From Psychrobacter sp. UBA5136 (GTDB lineage: Bacteria > Pseudomonadota > Gammaproteobacteria > Pseudomonadales > Moraxellaceae), in NCBI RefSeq assembly GCF_002414005.1, contig NZ_DHYG01000035.1:1-28929 (forward strand): a stretch of 28,929 nucleotides of DNA, written 5' to 3'. The number at the start of each line of letters is the position of its first letter. Position 1 is the stretch's first letter. Position numbers and translations under genes: made by a program. This document shows, piece by piece, positions 1-7,900 of the stretch. Below the pieces are notes generated by a model. The model had not been told where the DNA came from and ran no database searches. It was given only the letters and a program-made list of their open reading frames with translations.

Positions 1-174
1 AATTTGCCTAACCGCTGATACAGATCAGCGTATCAAGTATAGTTATTACCTATGAAACCCGTACCTGGCGAGGTAGTGGGTAGTTCATAATAGTGGTTGT
101 CGTGAGCAATGTGTTGATGCCGTATTGGCATTAACCCATTGCTTTTTACCTTTTATCCTATCTGTAGTAACCCT

Positions 175-239
175 GCGCCCTTACTTTTATCACTTTTGCT
201 TTTATCACTTCATGATGGCTTAAAAGTAAGTGAGGGCGC
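175..239 (+). promoter_or_regulatory. Bulged stem-loop in the leader of rarD
   Basis: The first 267 bases hold no convincing gene. In front of rarD, GCGCCC (175-180) pairs with GGGCGC (234-239), and TTACTTTT (181-188) pairs with AAAAGTAA (222-229). That gives 14 pairs interrupted by a four-base bulge at 230-233. Inside the left arm and loop, CTTTTATCACTT occurs twice (184-195 and 199-210). A second, smaller palindrome with 7-bp arms and a 4-base loop lies at 13-30. The structure ends about 28 bases before the chosen rarD start. It could be an attenuator-like leader or the terminator of an upstream gene outside the window, although no T-tract follows it. Its function is not known. Confidence 0.4.
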
Positions 240-267
240 GCTTTGCTCTAAAAAGTTGTATTGCCTT

Positions 268-1221
268 ATGACTACTCAAAACGTCGTCAAAAAACCCGTT
301 GCTCCTATTCAAACGACCAGACGCGGTATTGCCACCGCGCTGACCGCGTTCTTCATTTGGGGAGCATTTCCGTTATACTTTAAACAGCTCGCTGCTTATG
401 ATGCCACCGAGGTTATTGGCCACCGCATAATATGGACGTTTGCTTGCTTACTTATTGTATTGGTGGTGACCAAGCGCTGGCAATGGATTGATACGCTAAA
501 GAAAAATCCAAGATGGATAGCGTTCTCCTTTATATCGGGCTTGATTATTGCCACCAACTGGCTGACCTATGTATGGGCGGTCAACCACGATCACATTCTT
601 GAGGCCAGTTTGGGGTATTTTATCGGCCCCTTGGTGGGCGTGGCGCTATCGATGATTTTGTTTAAAGAGCGCTTGCGTCCTTTACAGTGGGTTGCTATTG
701 GTTTTGCGCTATTATCCGTGTTAATTCAAGTGGTTATGATTGGTAGCCTGCCATGGATATCACTGATTTTAGCCTTTAGTTTTAGTACTTATGGCACCAT
801 TCAGCGCCAAACACCGCTTACGGCGGTTGATGCTATGTTTTTAGAAACCACCATGCTAGTGCCGATTTGTGTATGGTGGTTTTGGCAAGCCGATGTGGTG
901 AGTAGTCAGTTAAGTTTTTGGTTTACCTCAAACATTTGGCTGTTAATGCTTGCAGGTCCGATTACGCTAATACCATTATTGCTATTTAATAAATCGACTA
1001 AGATGGTCGCCTTTAGTATTCTAAGTTTTATGAATTATCTAACCCCGACCTTTATTTTCTTCTTGGCGGTATTTTATTATAACGAGCCTTTTGATTTACA
1101 TCGCCTCGCGGTATTTGGTTTGATCTGGCTTGGGCTGTTATTATTTAGCATTGATTTGTGGCGCCATCGCCCAAGTAAAGCGTTAAAAGCTGAGCGCTTA
1201 CGCGAAGAGGCTTTATCGTAG
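268..1221 (+). CDS. rarD: RarD-type EamA/DMT-superfamily inner-membrane transporter
   Basis: A 317-residue polytopic membrane protein with about ten hydrophobic segments. It opens with GIATALTAFFIWGAFPLYFK, the hallmark start of RarD proteins, and contains EVIGHRIIWTF and ASLGYFIGPLVGVALSMILF, both typical of the family. E. coli RarD has 296 residues. The family is named for chloramphenicol sensitivity in Pseudomonas; its substrates are not settled. The reading frame is open upstream to a TTG at 139, but that extension has low complexity and falls in the leader stem-loop, so I chose the ATG at 268, just before the conserved region. The Shine-Dalgarno sequence there is weak. The folate genes follow after 41 bp and may be cotranscribed. 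Confidence 0.88.
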   Translation: MTTQNVVKKPVAPIQTTRRGIATALTAFFIWGAFPLYFKQLAAYDATEVIGHRIIWTFACLLIVLVVTKRWQWIDTLKKNPRWIAFSFISGLIIATNWLTYVWAVNHDHILEASLGYFIGPLVGVALSMILFKERLRPLQWVAIGFALLSVLIQVVMIGSLPWISLILAFSFSTYGTIQRQTPLTAVDAMFLETTMLVPICVWWFWQADVVSSQLSFWFTSNIWLLMLAGPITLIPLLLFNKSTKMVAFSILSFMNYLTPTFIFFLAVFYYNEPFDLHRLAVFGLIWLGLLLFSIDLWRHRPSKALKAERLREEALS

Positions 1222-1262
1222 AATTGTCTTAACATGACAGTATAATAAACAAGGATGAGAGC

Positions 1263-1682
1263 ATGTTTCATACCGAATCTGATGTGGTATTTGTCAAAGG
1301 CTTAAAAGTAGAAGCGGTCATTGGTGTTTATGCGTGGGAGCGCGCCATTACGCAGCCGCTCCTGATTGATATAGTGCTTGAAACTGATATCAGCCGTGCT
1401 GCCGCCTCGGATGATGTCAATGATGCGCTGAACTACAAAGCGGTCTGTGACGATGTCAGCGCATGGTGCCAAGCCATTCAAGCGCAGCTGCTTGAGCATT
1501 TGGCCGGACAACTTGCCGATAAGCTGCTCGCCAAGTATGCCTGTCACAAATTGACGTTAAGAGTTGCTAAGCCCACTGCTATTCAACAGGCCGATGCGGT
1601 TGGGGTGCAAATCACGCGTTATGCCAAAGCGACAGCGACCGAGTCCGCGACAAACTACGATAGCCCATCTGATGACACATAA
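1263..1682 (+). CDS. folB: Dihydroneopterin aldolase
   Basis: A 139-residue cytoplasmic enzyme of tetrahydrofolate synthesis that splits dihydroneopterin into 6-hydroxymethyl-dihydropterin and glycolaldehyde. Visible family marks are FVKGLKVEAVIGVYAWER near the N-terminus (Glu26 in the pterin-binding turn), the NYK motif at about 57-59, LEHLAGQLADKLL at about 77-89, and Lys103 in LRVAKP, matching the catalytic lysine. E. coli FolB has 122 residues, so this one carries a short polar C-terminal tail. An AAGGA sequence about 8 bases upstream supports the ATG at 1263. The last 11 bases overlap the start of folK, suggesting translational coupling of two consecutive pathway steps. Confidence 0.9.
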   Translation: MFHTESDVVFVKGLKVEAVIGVYAWERAITQPLLIDIVLETDISRAAASDDVNDALNYKAVCDDVSAWCQAIQAQLLEHLAGQLADKLLAKYACHKLTLRVAKPTAIQQADAVGVQITRYAKATATESATNYDSPSDDT

Positions 1683-2205
1683 AGCGTTGGCTGATTTGAA
1701 TCTTGAGGGCTTAAAAAAGTGCGCGTCTGAACAGCTGCAAACGCAGCCTGTGACGGCGGTGCTGCTCGCGCTTGGCAGTAATCATCAAGCTGAAAAATAC
1801 TTACCACGCGCCCGAGAAAAGCTTGTGACATTAGGTAAAATGCAGCTATCAACGGCGTTTCAAAACCCTGATTTTACCTCCACGCTCAAGCTACCCAAAC
1901 CTGACTATACCAATCAATGCGTTTATCTTGTACTTAGCACACCCGTCAATTTACAACAGTTACAGCAGATATTTAAACAAATCGAAAGTGACTGTCATAG
2001 ACAACGTCTAACAACAGCGCAAACGCCAATAAACCCCCCGATAGAAACAGTCACCATGGACATTGATATTTTATTAGTAAAATTAGGTGATAAGCAAAAT
2101 AGCCTAAGCAAGAAATGGATAATAATGGCAGATCGTTATCCATTTAAAGCACACGAAATGGCAGGAATTGAGGAGTTAAGGAAGGAAGGCAGTTTAAACG
2201 GCTAA
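1672..2205 (+). CDS. folK: Divergent HPPK (2-amino-4-hydroxy-6-hydroxymethyldihydropteridine diphosphokinase)
   Basis: A 177-residue protein. HPPK moves pyrophosphate from ATP to 6-hydroxymethyl-dihydropterin, the step after FolB. Support comes from VLLALGSN at 30-37 (the family's opening strand), NQCVYLVLSTPVNLQQLQQI at 81-100 (the usual NxV...T/S segment), RQR at 110-112, and MDIDILLV at 129-136, whose Asp130 and Asp132 match the magnesium-binding pair. The canonical RWGPRTxDxD segment is not intact: no Trp or Arg is visible at the expected places, and the gap between RQR and the aspartates is about seven residues longer. The ATG at 1672 overlaps the end of folB; an in-frame extension back to 1564 lies wholly inside folB. 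Placement makes the folate role likely, but activity is less certain than in standard HPPKs. Confidence 0.72.
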   Translation: MTHKALADLNLEGLKKCASEQLQTQPVTAVLLALGSNHQAEKYLPRAREKLVTLGKMQLSTAFQNPDFTSTLKLPKPDYTNQCVYLVLSTPVNLQQLQQIFKQIESDCHRQRLTTAQTPINPPIETVTMDIDILLVKLGDKQNSLSKKWIIMADRYPFKAHEMAGIEELRKEGSLNG

Positions 2206-2280
2206 ACTAAACAGCTCAAATAACCTTAAAATCGGATAAATATTTGCAAATAGTTTCCGCTTTCTTACACTACAGAGTAC

Positions 2281-2313
2281 CCTCATTTTTAACACTGTTT
2301 TTTGAAAATGAGG
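2281..2313. terminator. Stem-loop between convergent folK and cysE
   Basis: CCTCATTTT (2281-2289) is perfectly complementary to AAAATGAGG (2305-2313), with a 15-base loop. It lies in the 186-bp gap between the convergent folK and cysE genes, where a shared terminator is expected. Neither strand has a clear T-tract directly after the stem, so it may be a rho-aided stop or an mRNA 3'-end stabiliser. A smaller GCGGT/ACCGC hairpin lies nearer the cysE stop. Confidence 0.4.
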
Positions 2314-2391
2314 ACACAAAAAAATACTTCTCAACAGTCTTCATCAATTACTGCGCGGTCAAACCGCCATCTAATCTTGTTGGCTAGCAGT

Positions 2392-3303
2392 TTACTTCTG
2401 CTCAGTACCCGTGGCATCCATATCAGCACGGCCGATGACGTCTAAATCCTCTAAGCACAGTTTGTCATATTCTTTTTTGCAAAAATTTGGATCAATCTTG
2501 CACATCGCCGCTTGTAATTGATCAAGACGGTTTTCTGACTGCTGGATGTGTTCGAGCATTTTAGCAAAAGCTTCGGCAACGGGATCTTGCGAAGAAGGAT
2601 CAATACCATAAGCCTGAAACGCTGTCGCTCGTGCTGTACTTTGGGCTGCATCTTTGTCCTGATTGGTATCAGCTGTACCTGCTTGGGCGGCTTTTTCTTG
2701 TTGTTTGGCGTCCTGTACCTTGGTAATAATAGGATTGCCTTTTTCATCGTGATGATCTGAAATCATACGGGCGGCACTACCAACCATCGTTGCCCCTGCA
2801 GGCACCGGTTTGACCACCACGGCATTTGAGCCAATCTTGGCGTTTTTACCCACGGTAAATGGCCCTAGCACTTTAGCGCCAGCACCGACGATAACACCGT
2901 CCTCTAAGGTAGGATGACGTTTGCCATTATTCCACGACACGCCGCCAAGCGTCACGCCGTGATAAAGAGTAACGTCATTGCCAATCTCCGCCGTCTCACC
3001 AATCACCACGCCGACGCCATGGTCAATAAAAAAGCGCTTACCGATTTTGGCGGCAGGGTGAATCTCAATACCAGTGATGATACGCGAGCCGTAAGAGACG
3101 GCGCGCGCCGCCAGTTTTTGCTCATTTTGCCACAGACAGTGTGCGCCGCGATGCAAAATCAGGGCGTGGATGCCAGGGTAGGTCAACAGGACTTCTAGGC
3201 TATTACGCGCGGCAGGGTCGCGATTGAATACCGCTTCGATATCTTCTTTTAGGTCTTTTTTGATACGTGCAAGCGATTTGAACAAGGAGGTTGGCAATGA
3301 CAT
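2392..3303 (-). CDS. cysE: Serine O-acetyltransferase
   Basis: A 303-residue enzyme that makes O-acetylserine from serine and acetyl-CoA, the committed step of cysteine synthesis. The core (about 75-180) is a left-handed beta-helix of hexapeptide repeats, with IDHGVGVVIGETAEIG at 93-108 (Asp94, His95), LYHGVTLGG at 113-121 (His115) and the GKRHPTLEDGVIVGAGAKVL segment at 127-146. The short N-terminal helical part resembles the EpsC-type rather than the longer E. coli form. Residues 181-303 are a polar tail rich in Ala, Gln, Asp and Lys, longer than usual. The protein ends in Gln-Lys, not the C-terminal isoleucine that docks CysE into CysK. An AGGACG ribosome site supports the start. Its upstream region carries a degenerate tandem repeat. 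Confidence 0.92.
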   Translation of the reverse strand: MSLPTSLFKSLARIKKDLKEDIEAVFNRDPAARNSLEVLLTYPGIHALILHRGAHCLWQNEQKLAARAVSYGSRIITGIEIHPAAKIGKRFFIDHGVGVVIGETAEIGNDVTLYHGVTLGGVSWNNGKRHPTLEDGVIVGAGAKVLGPFTVGKNAKIGSNAVVVKPVPAGATMVGSAARMISDHHDEKGNPIITKVQDAKQQEKAAQAGTADTNQDKDAAQSTARATAFQAYGIDPSSQDPVAEAFAKMLEHIQQSENRLDQLQAAMCKIDPNFCKKEYDKLCLEDLDVIGRADMDATGTEQK

Positions 3304-3320
3304 AAAGCGTCCTATCTATT

Positions 3321-3373
3321 GTCAGGAAAATACTGTTAGGAAATATTGTCAGAAAAATATTCTTAGAAAAATT
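3321..3373. repeat. Degenerate 12-14 bp tandem repeat upstream of cysE
   Basis: Four head-to-tail units lie 18 to 70 bp upstream of the cysE start codon: GTCAGGAAAATACT, GTTAGGAAATATT, GTCAGAAAAATATT and CTTAGAAAAATT. They share the pattern G/C-T-C/T-AG-G/A-AAA. The position suits a cysE operator or an AT-rich promoter; on the minus strand the units read as repeated ATTTTTCTGAC-like words. The rest of the 205-bp trmJ-cysE gap holds a GCCTAT/ATAGGC hairpin (3456-3475) just after trmJ without a T-tract. Confidence 0.5.
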
Positions 3374-3508
3374 ACGATGACATCTCTTAAAGTTATAACA
3401 GTTTTGGACCGTAAAACATAGCACTGACTTATAAGCGATACGCAAACGCACATCTGCCTATTTCAGCGTATAGGCGTATTTCGGAATATAAATATCGCGG
3501 CAATACCT

Positions 3509-4408
3509 CTAGCTTTTTGCAAGCTTAGCAATCAGCGCGCTTAATAGCTGGTACTCTTTTTGATCCAGTTGAACGCGTGAGCCAAGGCGCGACAGCCGCG
3601 CTGGTAATGATTTTAAATGTTCGCTGTCGGCCAAGCCGCGTTGAATCATCAAATCGGTGGTCCGCTGCACAAGCTGTTGTAGCTGCAGCTGGGTAATGGC
3701 AGGCTCATCCCACTGCTGGCGCAAATGCACGTTTAGCATAGGTTGAGCGTTTGTACTTTCATCCTTAACGCTACTAGTCGTTTGCACATGCGTCTGCGCA
3801 TGAGCAAAAATAAAACTGGCAATCACTTGCACAGCTGAGGCAACGTTAAGCACTGGATAAGCGGGATTGGCATCAATTTGAATATGATAATCGGCGCAGG
3901 CCAGCTCTTCATTGGTCAAGCCGCGATCTTCACGGCCAAATAAAATGGCAATATTGGGCTTGCCGTTAGATTGCCTGCTTTTACTGTCATTTGCTACATC
4001 AACAGCAGTTTGCTTATCGATAAAGTCAAACATAATTTTGGCAGCTTGCGTTGGGGTGACAACAGGGCGCGGCATGTGACGGCTACGGCTGCTAGCAGCA
4101 AATACAAGCTGACAGTCCGCTATCGCCGATTCGAGCGTCGGCGTTATGATAGCTGAAGATAATACCTCACTGCCACCTGCTGCGTGCGAGACACTGGTTT
4201 CATCAATGGGCAGCTTTGGATCGACAACCGTTAGACGCGATAAACCCATGGTATGCATGGCGCGCGCGGCTGAGCCAATATTGGCAGGCAGGGTAGTATT
4301 GACCATCACGATTTGCAAGCAAGACAGATAATCGCTTACTGTGTGGCTGACAGTTACAGGCGCTAAATTTTTCGACGGCATTAAAGTTGAAGCAGAATCG
4401 TTATGCAT
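3509..4408 (-). CDS. trmJ: tRNA (cytidine/uridine-2'-O-)-methyltransferase TrmJ
   Basis: A 299-residue SPOUT-class enzyme that methylates the 2'-hydroxyl of tRNA position 32 using S-adenosylmethionine. Near the N-terminus IVMVNTTLPANIGSAARAM matches the family's opening (V..t..p.NiGs.aRam), followed by MGLSRLTVVDP. The knotted SAM site appears as IAILFGREDRGLTNEEL and YPVLNVASAVQVI. The C-terminal helical extension is also typical. E. coli TrmJ has 246 residues; the surplus is about 30 residues before the core and a Ser/Asn/Lys-rich insert between RPVVTPTQAAKIMFDF and KPNIAILFG. Its ATG shares one base with the stop of the upstream HPt gene (TAATG), so translation is probably coupled. Confidence 0.9.
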   Translation of the reverse strand: MHNDSASTLMPSKNLAPVTVSHTVSDYLSCLQIVMVNTTLPANIGSAARAMHTMGLSRLTVVDPKLPIDETSVSHAAGGSEVLSSAIITPTLESAIADCQLVFAASSRSRHMPRPVVTPTQAAKIMFDFIDKQTAVDVANDSKSRQSNGKPNIAILFGREDRGLTNEELACADYHIQIDANPAYPVLNVASAVQVIASFIFAHAQTHVQTTSSVKDESTNAQPMLNVHLRQQWDEPAITQLQLQQLVQRTTDLMIQRGLADSEHLKSLPARLSRLGSRVQLDQKEYQLLSALIAKLAKS

Positions 4409-4788
4409 TATAGCCCCAGTCTTTGCTTGATTTCTTGTTCAGTCTGTTGCAATACCGCTGCGACTTTTTCAATCAACTGCGCTTGGTCACTGATAAGGCG
4501 CTCACGGCAAGCTTCTTGTAACTGGCTACTCAGGCGGGTCAATCGGGTTGCGCCCAAATTGGCACTGGCACCTTTTAGCGCATGAGCAAGCTCATAGCCG
4601 TTGGCATTATCCTCGTCTTGTTGCGCGCGTCTTAGTTTGGCAATGCGCTCGTGACTGTCGGTAAAATAAACTTCAATCAAATCGGTAAAGTCTTCTTCTA
4701 ACAATTCACGCATGTCTTCAAATTGCTCGTCGTTGATAATCTCGTCATCGGTTGGCGTATGTATATTATTATTAGGATGTTCAGTCAT
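4408..4788 (-). CDS. Orphan HPt-domain phosphotransfer protein
   Basis: A small, largely helical protein of 126 residues (128 if the ATG at 4794 is used). The HPt signature AHALKGASANLGATRL is clear. Its first histidine (residue 69 from the 4788 start) is the expected phospho-acceptor, followed by the usual K-G-A-S and a Gly. The segment DLIEVYFTDSHERIAKLRRA matches helix 1 of HPt domains (L...f..d......L). Such proteins relay phosphate between hybrid kinases and response regulators. No kinase or receiver gene is adjacent: dnaE is upstream and trmJ overlaps it. I preferred the ATG at 4788 because a GGA core is 9 bases away, against 3 for 4794. The partner kinase must lie elsewhere. The 140-bp gap to dnaE holds only short repeated words around CCATG-TAG. 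Confidence 0.8.
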   Translation of the reverse strand: MTEHPNNNIHTPTDDEIINDEQFEDMRELLEEDFTDLIEVYFTDSHERIAKLRRAQQDEDNANGYELAHALKGASANLGATRLTRLSSQLQEACRERLISDQAQLIEKVAAVLQQTEQEIKQRLGL

Positions 4789-4934
4789 AATCATGTGTCC
4801 AGTAAAACGGTAAAAGTTAAAGCAGTTAAGTTAAAAATAATAAGGTTTTTAAGGCATCTAAAGAGGCTAACGGTAAAATAAGTTTATTAACCTGTAACGG
4901 CTATGCTAATAAGACCATGTTAGTAACGACCATG

Positions 4935-7900
4935 CTAGCTATAATGAAAATGCAAATTGTCTTCACTCACCATGCTCTTTAATTGCTGTAAGTTGTCATC
5001 GTTAGGATAGACGCGCCAATGCTCGGATAGCCCGACATTGGCAATACCGTATTCTTCATAAATGCTCAGGCCAAGCGGTAAGCAGTTATCGTTAATAGAG
5101 TCGTCTGTGTTACTAAGCGCGTTATTGGCATAGCTGCCGTTTTGACGCAGCGCATCTTGCGCCATATCATTTTCGAGCGCCAATAAATCATTGCCGTTTT
5201 CGTCATATAAGCTGCCGCCCATAGATGGGTCGTAAGCGCCGTTAGCACTTCCATTATTACCCTGTTCGTCCTGCTCATCGTGATAAGACAAGCGCGGTGC
5301 AGGGATGATGTCTGCTTGGGCCGATTTTAGTAGTGGCTGCATACGCATAAGCAGGTTAATGTCGCTGCCGTGGATTTTGATGCTAATCTTTTTCAGCCAG
5401 CGTAGGCGGGCATCAACCATACTCATGGCATTATCAAGGCGGGCAAATAGGCGTCCATCACGCTCACGAATACTGCCTTTGATAACAACGACCTCGTCAA
5501 TTTTTAATTGTTCTTTTACGCGATTAAAGCGCTCGGCATAACAGCTGACCTCTAGGCGTGAGGTGCCATCGTCCAAGGTGATGACGTTGCGCGTACCAAA
5601 ATTGGCAATATCAATAATCAAGCCTGCAAAGTAGCAGCTGCCGTTGTAGCCTGTATCCGTGAGCTTATCGAGACGTGCGCCTGAGGTATAACGTTTGAGC
5701 TCCTCACGATATTCATCGATAGGGTGTCCGGTTAAGTATAGCCCTAAGGTGTTTTTTTCCGCTTTTAGGCGATGTTTGTCACCCCAAATCAGCTCTGGCG
5801 TCATTTTTAGCGGCGGCGCAGCAACTACGCCATCCATTTCACCAAATAAGTCCATCATGCCAAGCTCATTGTTTTGACGGTCTTGTTCCGCCGCTTGTAC
5901 CGCGCTTGGCAATTGGCTCATTAGCGCGCCGCGAATCTCGTATGCGGCGTCGGCTGGTAAGTCAGGTCGTAAGGTTGCGGCAAAGTCATCAAAACAGCCA
6001 GCACTGACCAATGCCTCAAGGGTGCGTTTATTGACCTTTTTAATATCAACGCGGCGGCAAAAGTCGTATAAATCTTTAAACGGTCCTCCGCGGCGGCGCG
6101 CATCAACGATAGATTCAACTGCGCCTTCACCCACACCTTTAATCGCGCCCAAACCATAAATAATATTGGTCGGCGTATCAGCAACGAAATGCCATTCACT
6201 GCGGTTCACCGAAGGGTTTACCACGGTTAAACCGAAATTTTCACGGCAGTCATTGATAAAAAACACCACGTTATCGGTGTTGTTCATATCGGATGTCAGT
6301 ACCGCAGCCATAAATTCGGCAGGATAGTACTGTTTTAGATAAGCAGTCTGATAAGCAAGGACGCCATAAGCAGCAGAATGCGAGCGGTTAAAACCGTAAC
6401 CGGCAAACTTTTCCATCAAGTCAAAAACGCCGCCTGACGTTGCTTCATCAATACCTTGCGCGGTCGCACCCGTGACAAAAATATCGCGCTGTTTGGCCAT
6501 TTCTTCAGGTTTTTTCTTACCCATGGCGCGGCGTAGCATGTCCGCGCCGCCTAAACTGTATCCGGCCATAACCTGCGAGATTTGCATCACCTGTTCTTGA
6601 TAAACAATAACGCCGTTGGTATTTTCTAAAATTGGCTCAAGGTTAGGATGGTCATAAATGACTTCCTCGCGGCCGTGCTTACGGTCGATATACATCTCGA
6701 CCATGCCCGCATCAAGCGGACCAGGACGATACAGCGCGCACATGGCGATGACGTCCTCAATATTGGTCGGTTGCAATTTTGCCAAATATTTTTTCATGCC
6801 CATACTTTCTAGCTGAAAGACGGCGGTGGTTTTGGCTTCTTGCAACAGTTGATAGGCTTTTTTGTCATCTAACGGCAAGTCTTCTAACACCAAGGCCTCT
6901 TTGCGCTCGCGCGCGCGGCGCAGGTTGATGTTTTCTACCGCGGCGTTAATCACCGTTAAGTTACGTAAACCCAAAAAGTCAAACTTTACCAAACCAACGG
7001 CTTCGACGTCGTCTTTATCAAACTGACTGACGCGGTGGCCTTCGTCATCACAGTAAATCGCGCTAAAGTCAGTGATTTTGTGCGGGGCGATTAGGACGCC
7101 GCCGGCATGTTTACCGACGTTACGGCAGACACCTTCTAATTTGACCGCCATCTCCCAAATCTCAATGGCATCTTCATAATCCATATTATCAGGGTTAGAA
7201 ATCAAGTCTTTTAGCTGCGGCTCTTGCTCAAGCGCTTGGCTAAGCGTAATCCCCGGCGTTTTTGGGATGAGTTTGGAGATTTTATTGGCTAAAAAGTACG
7301 ATTTACTTTGCACCCGCGCCACGTCTCGTACCACCGCTTTTGCCGCCATGGTACCAAAGGTAATAATTTGCGAGACCGCTTCACGCCCATAAGTTTGCGC
7401 CACATAATCAATGACGCGGTCACGCCCTTCAATACAAAAGTCAATATCGAAATCGGGCATGGAGACACGCTCAGGGTTTAAGAAGCGCTCGAATAACAAG
7501 TCGTAATGAATGGGATCGAGGTCGGTAATGTTTAGCGCATAAGCGACCAAAGAGCCGGCACCAGAACCACGACCGGGCCCAACTGGCACGCCATTGGCTT
7601 TTGCCCAGCGGATAAAGTCCATGACGATTAAGAAGTAACCTGGGAAGCCCATCGATAAGATAACTTCAAGCTCATATTCTAAGCGCTCATCGTACTTTTG
7701 GCGAAATTCTTGCCAATTATCGGAGCGTTCTGTCACAGGGAAAAGCTTGTCGAGCCGTCTATCAAGGCCGCGCTTTGATTCTGCGCGGAAAAACGATTCA
7801 ATCGTCTCGCCTTCAGGCACAGGAAATTCAGGCAGAACGTTAATGCCAAGCGTTAAGGTCACATTACAGCGGGTGGCTAAGCGCAAGGTATTATCAATGA

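Noticed and set aside
139..267. N-terminal extension of RarD from a TTG
   Set aside because: The added residues are Leu/Ser-rich, encoded by the leader stem-loop and its direct repeat, and precede the conserved family start.
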